Positions 1 through 6,318 of a stretch of DNA of 11,291 nucleotides are shown here, piece after piece. Source of the DNA: Anaerolineae bacterium (GTDB taxonomy: Bacteria > Chloroflexota > Anaerolineae > Aggregatilineales > UBA2796). Position 1 is the first letter of the stretch; each line of letters begins with the position of its first letter. A model generated the notes under the pieces. That model was given only the letters and a program-made list of their open reading frames with translations, was not told where the DNA came from and ran no database searches. The stretch lies in NCBI GenBank assembly GCA_020851855.1, contig JADZBY010000688.1, positions 1 through 11,291 of the forward strand. Reading direction: 5' to 3'. The position numbers and the translations under genes are program-made.

Positions 1-84
1 CCCGGTAGGGCTTGGCAGCTTCAGCCCCATGCTTCAGCGTGGGGCATCGTGGCCAATTTACCCCGGTGGCCCGGCTGGGGTGGC
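1..84. repeat. 84-bp intergenic repeat, copy 1
   Basis: This stretch recurs base for base at 193-276, giving a direct repeat with a 192-bp period. It contains a hairpin with 9-bp arms (GCCCCATGC, loop TTCA, GCGTGGGGC, one G-U pair) and a weaker ACCCC/GGGGT pairing. It begins at the window edge, so its true left limit is unknown. There is no coding potential. It looks like a dispersed hairpin-forming intergenic repeat. Confidence 0.85.
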
Positions 85-192
85 AGGGCAAACGCATCAA
101 ACTGGATGGATCGCCGCCGCGTCAGGCTCGCCCGGCGCTGAAGCGACCGGGCTGAATGTACGAAGCCCTTTGGGCTGAAATGCCGCTCTCAG
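85..192. other. spacer between the two 84-bp repeats
   Basis: Non-coding. It carries a short AGCCC-TTT-GGGCT hairpin near 161-173, and together with the AGCCC-GGTA-GGGCT hairpin at the start of copy 2 it continues the palindrome-rich style of the flanking repeats. The 192-bp period suggests that the repeat unit may be the whole 192 bp, with only one spacer visible. Confidence 0.4.
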
Positions 193-276
193 CCCGGTAG
201 GGCTTGGCAGCTTCAGCCCCATGCTTCAGCGTGGGGCATCGTGGCCAATTTACCCCGGTGGCCCGGCTGGGGTGGC
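193..276. repeat. 84-bp intergenic repeat, copy 2
   Basis: Identical to positions 1-84, including the 9-bp-arm hairpin. It ends about 27 bp before the extended -10 of the sucC promoter, so it forms the upstream boundary of the sucCD transcription unit. No transposase gene or target-site duplication is visible. Confidence 0.85.
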
Positions 277-302
277 CCTTTCTATCCCACGACTCTGGCG
301 GG

Positions 303-311
303 TGCTATACT
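303..311 (+). promoter_or_regulatory. extended -10 promoter for sucCD
   Basis: TGCTATACT matches the extended -10 form TGnTATAAT with one mismatch. No good -35 box lies 16-18 bp upstream, as expected for extended -10 promoters. The predicted transcription start is near 318, leaving a leader of about 36 nt before the sucC start. Confidence 0.6.
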
Positions 312-353
312 TAAGGCAGTCCTCAGTAGATTCCCCGACGGAGGCTCGATAAG

Positions 354-1526
354 GTGAATCTTCACGAATACCAATCAAAAACGATTTTTGCTCAGTTTGG
401 AATCCCCACCCCAAAAGGAAAAATAGCGACTTCGCCCGATGAGGCATACCGCATCGCCCGCGAGATGGGCAGCCCCGTCGTCGTCAAAGCCCAGGTGCTG
501 ACCGGCGGGCGCGGCAAGGCGGGCGGCGTCAAGCTGGCGCGCACCCCCGACGAGGCCCACGATCACGCCGAGCGAATCCTGGGCATGACCATCCGCGGCC
601 TGACCGTGCACAAGGTCCTGATCGACCCTGGCGTCGAGATCGCCAGCGAGCTGTACCTGGCCGTCACCAACGACCGCAACGCCCGCAAGCCCCTGATCAT
701 GGCCTCGGCTTCGGGCGGCATGGACATTGAGCAGGTCAACCGCGAGACGCCCGAAAAGATCGTGCGCGAGCACATCAACCCGTACCTCGGCCTGCGCGAC
801 TACCAGATTCGTAACCTGGCGAGCGGCATCCGGCTCCCACGCGAGCATTGGAAAGCCTTCACCGAGATCGCCTACAACCTGTACCGCTGCTTCACCGAAA
901 ACGACGCCACGCTGGCCGAGATCAACCCGCTGGCCATCCTGAAGAGCAACGAGATCATCGCCCTGGACGGCAAAATGTCCATCGATGACTCGGCCCTCTT
1001 CCGCCACCCGCAGTTGGCCGAGATGCGCGACTTGCAGGCGGAGCCGTCCGAAGAGACGCGGGCGCGCGGCGCAGGTCTGAGCTACGTCAAGCTGGACGGC
1101 GACATCGGCTGCATGGTGAACGGCGCCGGCCTGGCGATGACCACCATGGACATCACGAAAGACATCGCCGCGCGGCTCGGCTACGAGGGCAGCGGCCCGG
1201 CCAATTTCCTGGACATCGGCGGCGGCGCGCGCGCGGAAAAGGTCGCCACGGCCATGCGCATCATCCTCTCCGACCCGAAGGTGAAGGCCATCTTGCTCAA
1301 CATCTTTGGCGGCATCACGCGCGGCGACGAGGTGGCGCTCGGCATTCTCCAGGCGTGGAACGAGGTGAATCCCCACGTCCCGATGGTCGTCCGGCTGGTC
1401 GGCACGAACGCCGAAGAAGGGCGCGCCATCCTCGAAGACGCGGCTATCCCCAATATTCAGAGCGCCACGACATTACTTGAGGCGGCGGAAAAAGCGGTGC
1501 GCGCGGCCAGAGGAGTACAGGGTTAA
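354..1526 (+). CDS. sucC: succinyl-CoA synthetase (ADP-forming), beta subunit
   Basis: Beta subunit of the citric-acid-cycle enzyme that converts succinyl-CoA and ADP or GDP to succinate, CoA and ATP or GTP; cytoplasmic, working with the alpha subunit encoded next door. The 390-residue product is close to the usual ~388. The N-terminal ATP-grasp half starts MNLHEYQSK and has the nucleotide loop GGRGKAGGVKLA (about 51-62), the EINPLAI segment (189-195) and LDGKMSIDDSALFR (204-217). The C-terminal CoA-ligase half has NGAGLAM (256-262), FLDIGGGA (285-292) and LNIFGGITRGD (315-325). The start is GTG, supported by GGAGG at 340-344 nine bases upstream and by alignment to the conserved family N terminus. 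It is first in the sucCD operon, driven by the extended -10 at 303. Nucleotide specificity cannot be settled from sequence. Confidence 0.97.
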   Translation: MNLHEYQSKTIFAQFGIPTPKGKIATSPDEAYRIAREMGSPVVVKAQVLTGGRGKAGGVKLARTPDEAHDHAERILGMTIRGLTVHKVLIDPGVEIASELYLAVTNDRNARKPLIMASASGGMDIEQVNRETPEKIVREHINPYLGLRDYQIRNLASGIRLPREHWKAFTEIAYNLYRCFTENDATLAEINPLAILKSNEIIALDGKMSIDDSALFRHPQLAEMRDLQAEPSEETRARGAGLSYVKLDGDIGCMVNGAGLAMTTMDITKDIAARLGYEGSGPANFLDIGGGARAEKVATAMRIILSDPKVKAILLNIFGGITRGDEVALGILQAWNEVNPHVPMVVRLVGTNAEEGRAILEDAAIPNIQSATTLLEAAEKAVRAARGVQG

Positions 1527-1529
1527 ATC

Positions 1530-2411
1530 ATGGCTATCCTGGCAGACAAAGATACACGACTGCTCGTCCAGGGCATTACCGGGCGCGAAGGGCTGTTCCA
1601 TACCCAGCAGATGATCGCGTACGGCCAGCAGTTCGGCCTGAAGACCGTCGTGGGCGGCGTCACGCCCGGCAAAGGCGGCGAGTGGGTCGAAGGGCTGCCC
1701 GTCTTCGACACGGTGAAGGACGCCCGCGAATCGACCGGCGCGAATGCCACCGTGATCTTCGTCCCGGCCCGCTTCTTCGCGGATGCGGTGTACGAGGCTA
1801 TCGACGCGGGCATCGAGCTGATCGTGGCCATCACCGAAGGCGTGCCCATCGCGGACATGATGCGCGTGCATCAGGTATTGAGCATGAGCGAGAGCCGCAT
1901 GGTCGGCCCGAACTGCCCCGGCCTGCTCACGCCCGGCCAGGCGAAGATCGGGATCATGCCGGGCTACATCGCGCAGCCAGGCAATGTCGGCCTCGTCTCG
2001 CGCAGCGGCACGCTCACCTACGAGGTCATGTACGCCCTGACACAGCGCGGCATGGGCCAGAGCACCTGCGTGGGCATCGGCGGCGACCCGGTGCGCGGCA
2101 CAGGCTTCGTGGACGTGCTCCAGTTGTTCGAGGAAGACCCCGACACCGACAAGGTGGTGCTCATCGGGGAAATCGGCGGGCAGGACGAAGAGAAAGCCGC
2201 GCAGTTCATCCGCGAGCACATGACCAAGCCGGTAGTCGCGTTCATCGCGGGCAAGGCCGCGCCCGAAGGCCGCACGATGGGCCATGCCGGGGCGCTGATC
2301 GAGGGCGGCGTGGGCACGCACAAGAGCAAAGTCGAAGCGCTCCAGTCGGCCAACGTCAAGGTCGCCTCGCACCCGGAAGAGATCCCCGACCTGATCGCGT
2401 CGTGGGGGTGA
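1530..2411 (+). CDS. sucD: succinyl-CoA synthetase, alpha subunit
   Basis: Alpha subunit: binds CoA and carries the active-site histidine that is phosphorylated during the reaction. The 293-residue product is of normal family length. It shows the CoA-binding Rossmann start (QGITGREG, 14-21), VGGVTPGKGG (41-50), GPNCPGLLTPG (126-136), SRSGTLTYE (158-166), GIGGDPV (182-188), GEIGGQDEE (213-221) and the phosphohistidine loop GHAGA, with His252 as the expected phosphorylated residue. The ATG lies 3 bases after the sucC stop. An AGGAG at 1511-1515 is rather far upstream (14 nt), so translational coupling to sucC is likely. It is the second and last gene of the operon. A convergent gene follows beyond a palindromic repeat that may act as the boundary. 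Confidence 0.97.
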   Translation: MAILADKDTRLLVQGITGREGLFHTQQMIAYGQQFGLKTVVGGVTPGKGGEWVEGLPVFDTVKDARESTGANATVIFVPARFFADAVYEAIDAGIELIVAITEGVPIADMMRVHQVLSMSESRMVGPNCPGLLTPGQAKIGIMPGYIAQPGNVGLVSRSGTLTYEVMYALTQRGMGQSTCVGIGGDPVRGTGFVDVLQLFEEDPDTDKVVLIGEIGGQDEEKAAQFIREHMTKPVVAFIAGKAAPEGRTMGHAGALIEGGVGTHKSKVEALQSANVKVASHPEEIPDLIASWG

Positions 2412-2430
2412 GAGGGCGGATCATGATGGC

Positions 2431-2550
2431 GGGCGCGTCGCGACGCGCCCCTACACGTACGTTACGGCGTGTTGCGTCGCGGCGCGTTACGGCGCGTTAC
2501 GGCGCGTTGTGGTGTATTTCGGTGGTGTAGGGGCGGCTCGCGAGCCGCCC
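2431..2550. repeat. composite palindromic repeat, copy 1 (convergent junction)
   Basis: Two outward-facing copies of a 25-bp element sit at 2431-2455 (minus) and 2526-2550 (plus). Read 5'-3', each is TGTAGGGGCG, two variable bases, TCGCGA, the two complementary bases, then CGCCC, so each forms a perfect 20-bp palindrome (2431-2450 and 2531-2550). The variable pair is CG/CG in one and GC/GC in the other, a covariation that keeps the hairpin. The element fills the gap between the sucD stop (2411) and the convergent peroxiredoxin stop (2557). There is no U-run, so it is not a standard terminator, though a bidirectional boundary role is plausible. Copy 2 is at 4070-4139. Confidence 0.85.
2481..2508. 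repeat. 10-bp tandem repeat in the spacer of the composite repeat
   Basis: GGCGCGTTAC is repeated at 2481 and 2491, with a partial third copy from 2501. Degenerate relatives (GTTACGGCGT) precede it from 2461. It lies between the two palindromes of the composite element and accounts for the longer spacer in this copy. Confidence 0.75.
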
Positions 2551-2556
2551 GCAAGG

Positions 2557-3045
2557 CTACTCCGCCCTGTTCAACCCGTCCAGCGTGTGCATCAATTCCC
2601 GGAACGCCTCGCCGCCCAGCCATTTCTGCGGGAAGTTGACCACATACGCATGTTGCACCACGCCGGCACGGTCGAGCACGAACAGGGCGCTGCGCTGGAT
2701 GAGCGACAGGAAGACCCTGTCCAGCATGAAGCGGTCGTATACATCGCCGGTTTCGTCGTAAAGGACCTGTTCCGGCGCGATCTTGAGCGTCTCTGCCATG
2801 CGCCGGGCGCTGGCCGCCGATCCCGGCCCGATGATGAATAACTTCGCGCCGCGCTTGGCAAACTCAGGGGTGGCCACGGCCAACTGCCGGGCAAATTCGC
2901 GGCATTGTAGTCATTGAAAGGCGCGCATGAAGTAGATCACGAGCGGCGCGCCGACCATCTCGCCCAGGCTCACCTCGCCGCCGCTCAACGCAGGCAGGCG
3001 GAAGTCCGGCGCACGCATTCCCACCGCGATCTTCTCCGCGTCCAT
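2557..3045 (-). CDS. peroxiredoxin-like (AhpC/TSA family) protein, probable selenoprotein with UxxC motif
   Basis: Read from the ATG at 3045 the frame gives a 162-residue thioredoxin-fold protein. It starts MDAEKIAVGMRAPDFRLPAL, typical of redoxin/AhpC-TSA proteins, followed by LVIYFMRAFQ and then an in-frame TGA as codon 45, then LQCREFARQL and a normal C-terminal half (KLFIIGPGS, ALFVLDRAGVVQHAYVVNF). In Cys homologues of this type the residue at codon 45 is the first Cys of CxxC, so the sequence reads as Sec45-x-x-Cys48. Reading frame and family similarity continue unbroken past the TGA. A hairpin fitting a bacterial SECIS follows (2873-2892). A purine-rich AAAGG about 8-9 bases before the ATG is the ribosome site, and a promoter lies at 3101-3109. 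The expected role is peroxide or thiol-disulfide chemistry in the cytoplasm. The alternatives are a recent nonsense mutation or a base-call error at one base (TGC to TGA). I am fairly sure of the family, less so of Sec. Confidence 0.75.
2873..2913 (-). promoter_or_regulatory. UGA codon and candidate bacterial SECIS element
   Basis: The UGA is at 2913-2911. After 18 further bases comes a stem-loop: 5' arm GCCCGGC (2892-2886), loop AGUUG (2885-2881), 3' arm GCCGUGGC (2880-2873), giving 7 base pairs with one bulged U. The apical loop starts 25 nt after the UGA and has G at its second position followed by U. From memory, this falls inside the usual bacterial SECIS model (loop roughly 16-37 nt after UGA, small loop, a G in the first two positions). 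It lies wholly inside the coding region, as bacterial SECIS elements do. In GC-rich DNA a short hairpin can arise by chance. Confidence 0.5.
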
Positions 3046-3100
3046 GGCCTGACCTTTCTGATTGTGACCCGCTTGTGAACCGCTGCACAAGATCGCACAG

Positions 3101-3109
3101 ATTATAACA
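3101..3109 (-). promoter_or_regulatory. extended -10 promoter for the peroxiredoxin-like gene
   Basis: On the minus strand this reads TGTTATAAT, a perfect extended -10 (TG-n-TATAAT). No clear -35 is present. The predicted start near 3095 leaves a leader of about 50 nt before the ATG at 3045. It is divergent from the promoter at 3131-3159. Confidence 0.65.
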
Positions 3110-3130
3110 ATCCATATCGAAAATTCCCGC

Positions 3131-3159
3131 TGGCGAATCTTCCAATATCTCCATATAAT
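3131..3159 (+). promoter_or_regulatory. promoter for the YwiC-like gene
   Basis: A perfect -10 TATAAT lies at 3154-3159, with a weak -35 (TGGCGA, 3131-3136) 17 bp upstream. The predicted start near 3166 gives a leader of about 47 nt. The intergenic region with the divergent promoter also has three CCATAT-like words (3112, 3142, 3151) that could be an operator, though this is weak. Confidence 0.5.
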
Positions 3160-3212
3160 GGACGCGCGTTGTAGATTTTCTACGAAATTGGGACGCAGGC
3201 GAGGCGCAAGTC

Positions 3213-4031
3213 ATGGAGATCACCGGGAAAGTCGGGCGTAGCGGAGCGACGCCGCGCTGGAAGGGCGTGGCGCTGCCGCTGGAACACGGCGGGTGGGGCT
3301 TTTTGCTGGAACCGATCCTGCTCGGCTTGCTGATTGCGCCGAGCGTGGCCGGAGTCTTCATCGGGCTATCCGTGCTGGGCGCGTTTCTCTTGCGCACGCC
3401 GCTCAAACTGGCGCTGAAAGACCGGATGCGCGGCAAGCGGTACGCGCGCACCGCCGACGCCGAGCGTTTCGCCGCGCTGTACGCCGCGTTGATGGGCGTC
3501 AGCTTCGTGTTGGCGCTGCTCACCGCACAGCACGCCTTTGTGGCGGCGATGGTCCCGCCGCTCGTGCTGGCGCTGGCCGTGATTCCCTATGACCTGAAGA
3601 ACCGCAGCCGGGAGCACGTGCCGGAAATCGCCGGGGCGCTGGCGCTCAACGGCGCGGTGATGCCCATTCTTCTCGCCAGCGGCTGGGGGCTATCCGCCGC
3701 GCTCGGCGTGTGGGCGACGCTGGGGCTTCGCACGGCGTCCTCGATCCTGTATGTGCGCGCCCGGCTGCGGTTGGCCCGCGAAGAAGCCGTCAGTCCCACC
3801 GCGGCGCTGGCCCTGCACGGGTTGGGGTTGGCCGTGCTGGCCGGAGCGGCTGCCTTTGGTCGCGGTTCGTGGTTGGCGGCGCTGGGCATGGCGGTGCTGT
3901 TGGTCCGCGCCGTGCTCTTCCTGACCGGCGGGCGGGCGGCGGCCCCGGCAAAGGTGGTCGGCTTCCAGGAAATGGGCTTCGGCGTGTTGTTCGCCGTGCT
4001 CGTGGCGCTGGGCTACCGGCTGCCGCTGTAG
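3213..4031 (+). CDS. YwiC-like polytopic membrane protein
   Basis: A 272-residue, very hydrophobic protein with roughly eight or nine membrane segments (around 28-45, 45-62, 88-106, 108-125, 138-156, 160-178, 197-215, 219-237 and 252-269). The family marks I recognise are the N-terminal PLEHGGWGFLLEP (22-34), the LLRTPLKLALKDR loop (59-71), ALNGAVMP (144-151) and the RTASSILYVRARLRLAREE segment (173-191), which match YwiC-like proteins, a family without a settled biochemical role. The ATG is supported by GAGG at 3201-3204, eight bases upstream. It is a monocistronic gene, divergent from the peroxiredoxin-like gene and ending at a composite palindromic repeat. The conserved His-Gly-Trp near the N terminus and the Arg/Tyr loop suggest an enzyme or transporter, but the sequence does not say which. 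Confidence 0.8.
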   Translation: MEITGKVGRSGATPRWKGVALPLEHGGWGFLLEPILLGLLIAPSVAGVFIGLSVLGAFLLRTPLKLALKDRMRGKRYARTADAERFAALYAALMGVSFVLALLTAQHAFVAAMVPPLVLALAVIPYDLKNRSREHVPEIAGALALNGAVMPILLASGWGLSAALGVWATLGLRTASSILYVRARLRLAREEAVSPTAALALHGLGLAVLAGAAAFGRGSWLAALGMAVLLVRAVLFLTGGRAAAPAKVVGFQEMGFGVLFAVLVALGYRLPL

Positions 4032-4069
4032 AGTGTGATCCCGACGCTCCCGCTAGGTGCGCTGCACAT

Positions 4070-4139
4070 GGGCGCGTCGCGACGCGCCCCTACACGGAAC
4101 ATGTTGTTAGCAGATGTAGGGGCGGCTCGCGAACCGCCC
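4070..4139. repeat. composite palindromic repeat, copy 2 (convergent junction)
   Basis: Same architecture and orientation as 2431-2550, with a spacer of only 20 bp: 25-bp elements at 4070-4094 (minus) and 4115-4139 (plus). The left palindrome is identical to that of copy 1. The right one has a single change (G to A at 4134), which leaves a C-A mismatch in plus-strand RNA but a tolerated G-U pair in minus-strand RNA, the strand of the adjacent lipoprotein transcript. It again lies between convergent genes (stops at 4031 and 4158). Confidence 0.85.
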
Positions 4140-4157
4140 ACCGCACAGATAGGAACG

Positions 4158-4532
4158 TTACCGCGCCTCTCCGCACCACTTCCAAACGCCGTCTTCCTGC
4201 ACCACCGCATAGGCGGCCAGTGGAAAGGTCTGCACTTCGCCGCCGTAGTCCAGCAAAATCTGGCCGGTACACGTCACCGTATTGGCGGCGCTGTTCGTGG
4301 TGCAGGCCATGTCTTCCAGGCGGGCGTTCAGGTCCTTGAAGGCCAGCGTTTCTTGCTCCAGGCTGGCTTCCAGCGCCGAACACAACCCACGCCGCACGCC
4401 ATCCGCATCGCCAGCCGCTTTGGCCGTCAGGTAACGCCGCACCGCTTCCGCCGGATCGCCCGCATTCTGTCCGCCGCACGCGCCGAGCAGCGCCGCTAGC
4501 AGCGCCAGAGCCATGATTCGCCTGGTTCTCAC
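4158..4532 (-). CDS. small secreted lipoprotein, DUF4878-like
   Basis: 124 residues with a lipoprotein signal peptide: MRTRR, hydrophobic LALLAALLGAC and a lipobox LGAC with Cys19 as the lipid-modified residue. The mature part has DPAEAVRRYLTAKAAGDADGVRRGLCSALE (26-55), resembling the small NTF2-like/DUF4878 lipoproteins, and ends VVQEDGVWKWCGEAR. Cys51, Cys77, Cys88 and Cys120 could form two disulfides outside the cell. I chose the GTG at 4532 because GAGAGAGG lies 8 bases upstream; a longer frame running back to 4853 is only the shadow of the neighbouring gene. It begins 14 bp after the stop of the LysM/SGNH gene and is probably co-transcribed with it. Function is unknown; a surface accessory role is likely. 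Confidence 0.8.
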   Translation of the reverse strand: MRTRRIMALALLAALLGACGGQNAGDPAEAVRRYLTAKAAGDADGVRRGLCSALEASLEQETLAFKDLNARLEDMACTTNSAANTVTCTGQILLDYGGEVQTFPLAAYAVVQEDGVWKWCGEAR

Positions 4533-4546
4533 GTTTCCATCCTCTC

Positions 4547-6076
4547 TCAGTGGATGCCCAGCGCCGCGCGCATCACCTGATCGAGCGCCATGAGCGCCGT
4601 CAGGTTGCTCAGACCGTAACCGCTCCGGTACGCTTCCGGCAAGGACCAATCGTGCGCGTAGAACGTGGTCAGGTGCACGCCGTCGCCGGAAATGCCGCGA
4701 CCGGGCAGCGTGGCCGCCAGCAGGTCGAAATCCCAGAGCGGCACGTTGTATTCGGCGGCGATCTGGCGCACCAGCGTATTGTTGATGTTGTCCTGCCCTT
4801 CGAAGCGGTCGGCTTTGGTGCTCAGGATCGGCACGATGCCGCGCTCGATGCAATACTGCACAATCTGGCGCAGGCTGCGCGCCGTGGTATCCGGCACGCC
4901 CACGTCGTTGGAGCCGAGTTTGATGAGCAGCACCGCCGGATTGTGCACGCGCAGCTCACAATCGAGCATGTGCTCGCCCGGTGCGCAGGCTGCCCGGTCA
5001 GCCCACATCGGATCGAACACGTTCCAGGTATGCAGGCCGCGCCGTACGCCCACGCCCTGACGCCCAAACGAGCCGCGATAGTAGTCGATGACGCCCTGCA
5101 GGTAGGCATACGGGCCTAACTGGTACGGCCCGCTGTCAAAGCGCGCCAGGAACAGCGGATTCTCGATGGTGCTGTCGCCCAGGCGCGAGAAGGCGTGCGC
5201 GTTGCGGCCCTGCGCCTGCCCGCTCTCGAAGATGGCGCGCACGTTGGCCCGCACGCCGTCCGGCATGACCACGATGTCGGTGAGCGGGATGCCGTTCACC
5301 GTGATGTCGGCGGCCAGCGCAGCCGCCGCCGCGACGGGCGTTTCTCTCGCGCCTTCCGGGACCGGAATCCAGAGCGGCGCGCCCACGGTGGGCTGTTCGG
5401 GGGCGAGCGCCAGCGCTCGTGCGGCAAACGTGCTGGCCGGCGAGGACGTCGCGCTTGGCGTGGGGCTGGGCATTGGCGTGCTGCTCGGCATAAAGGCGAT
5501 CTGCGGCGCGCTTGCCGGCGTCAGCGGCGCGGGGATGACCAGCGTTTGGCCGGCCATGATCTGGTTGTAGTCGAACAGGTTGTTGGCGCGCGCCAGATCA
5601 TCGAGCGACACGCCGTACAACTGCGCGATGCGGTTTAGTGTGTCGCCCGGCTGCACGACGTGCGCCTGCGGACGCGGCGATGCGGTGAAGGTCGGCGGGA
5701 TGGGCGTCGGCGTCTCGCTCAGGGTCGGACTGGGCGTGATCGTGAGGGTCGGCGCGGCGGTGGCGCTGGGCGTGAACGTGGGCGTTGCGGTGGCGGTACG
5801 GCTGGGCGTGGGCGTCTTGCTGGCCGTCGGGGTGCGGCTCGGCGTTCGGGTAGGCGTGCGCGTCGCGCTGGGCACGGGCAGCGCCGCTTCGTCGGTGCGA
5901 ATGACGAGCACGATGCGCGGCCCGCCTTCGGGATGAATGGCAGTCTGGACCGGCCCCGACGCGACCCGGCGCGCATGATCCGCCTGAAGACCGACGAGCA
6001 GCAGGAACAGTACAGCGCCTAACATGGCCAGGGCAGACAGGCGAGCGGTCCAACGGAGCAGCATGGCGTTTGGCAC
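4547..6076 (-). CDS. membrane-anchored LysM and SGNH/GDSL-hydrolase-like surface protein
   Basis: 509 residues. An N-terminal membrane anchor (about 12-30, after RWTAR) puts the rest outside the cell. It is followed by a Thr/Pro/Ser-rich linker (about 69-136), one LysM peptidoglycan-binding domain (HVVQPGDTLNRIAQLYG through AGQTLVIP, 139-182), a second linker (about 195-217) and a C-terminal SGNH hydrolase domain. The SGNH blocks are visible: GDS (300-302, nucleophile Ser302), GSND (388-391, Asn390) and DGVH (465-468, Asp465 and His468). This suggests an esterase acting on cell-wall or surface polysaccharide; the substrate is unknown. Initiation is uncertain: GTG at 6076 or ATG at 6064, neither with a good ribosome site. 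It is the first gene of a two-gene unit with the lipoprotein. Confidence 0.88.
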   Translation of the reverse strand: MPNAMLLRWTARLSALAMLGAVLFLLLVGLQADHARRVASGPVQTAIHPEGGPRIVLVIRTDEAALPVPSATRTPTRTPSRTPTASKTPTPSRTATATPTFTPSATAAPTLTITPSPTLSETPTPIPPTFTASPRPQAHVVQPGDTLNRIAQLYGVSLDDLARANNLFDYNQIMAGQTLVIPAPLTPASAPQIAFMPSSTPMPSPTPSATSSPASTFAARALALAPEQPTVGAPLWIPVPEGARETPVAAAAALAADITVNGIPLTDIVVMPDGVRANVRAIFESGQAQGRNAHAFSRLGDSTIENPLFLARFDSGPYQLGPYAYLQGVIDYYRGSFGRQGVGVRRGLHTWNVFDPMWADRAACAPGEHMLDCELRVHNPAVLLIKLGSNDVGVPDTTARSLRQIVQYCIERGIVPILSTKADRFEGQDNINNTLVRQIAAEYNVPLWDFDLLAATLPGRGISGDGVHLTTFYAHDWSLPEAYRSGYGLSNLTALMALDQVMRAALGIH

Positions 6077-6126
6077 GCGCGGAGCGACTAGGATGATAGG
6101 GTGGGTTCGCCTTACCGCGCCCGTTC

Positions 6127-6132
6127 ATTATA
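6127..6132 (-). promoter_or_regulatory. -10 box for the LysM/SGNH gene
   Basis: On the minus strand this reads TATAAT, a perfect -10. No convincing -35 was found. The predicted start near 6120 gives a leader of 44-56 nt, depending on which start codon is used. Confidence 0.45.
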
Positions 6133-6259
6133 CCGTTATCTGGATTGGGGCAGATACGCCGCGCGGGGAGAGCGCCAGCCGCCGTTGAGATGGCCTGACA
6201 GCGCCCGGCGCGTTGGGGTGGAAACAGGCCACGCCGGACGCGGGAAGCTGTCAGTGGTG

Positions 6260-6301
6260 CACAGAAAGCGGCCTGACGCCTTGATCAGAACGCCAGGCCG
6301 C
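6260..6301 (-). terminator. probable intrinsic terminator of the WXG100 gene
   Basis: On the minus strand, 8-bp arms GCGGCCTG and CAGGCCGC (6301-6294 and 6275-6268) enclose an 18-nt loop that can pair further (GCGTT with AAGGC, one mismatch). TTTCTGTG follows. It sits about 20 bp after the WXG100 stop. The U-run is short, so the terminator may be weak. Confidence 0.5.
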
Positions 6302-6318
6302 GCGATCGGCGTATTCCG

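Noticed and set aside
375..1376. 333-codon open frame on the minus strand across sucC
   Set aside because: Shadow of the highly biased sucC codons; composition is Asp/Val/Ala/Arg-skewed with no recognisable family.
2557..2883. Short peroxiredoxin starting at an internal TTG (2883)
   Set aside because: This would omit the N-terminal beta strand and the redox motif. The upstream in-frame sequence from 3045 is clearly the same family and has its own ribosome site and promoter.
2890..2910. Alternative SECIS hairpin TGCCG/CGGCA nearer the UGA
   Set aside because: Its loop begins only about 11-12 nt after the UGA, short of the usual spacing, and its stem is shorter than that of the chosen hairpin.
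2880..2930. Frameshift instead of selenocysteine in the peroxiredoxin-like gene
   Set aside because: The same frame is open and family-like on both sides of the TGA, so no shift is needed; only the single codon is at issue.
4533..4853. N-terminal extension of the lipoprotein to 231 residues
   Set aside because: The extra part lies in another frame of the SGNH gene; the GTG at 4532 has a ribosome site and is followed directly by a lipoprotein signal.
5660..6022. Plus-strand Arg/Gly-rich and Val/Gly-rich ORFs opposite the Thr/Pro linker
   Set aside because: Products of the low-complexity Thr/Pro codons read on the other strand.
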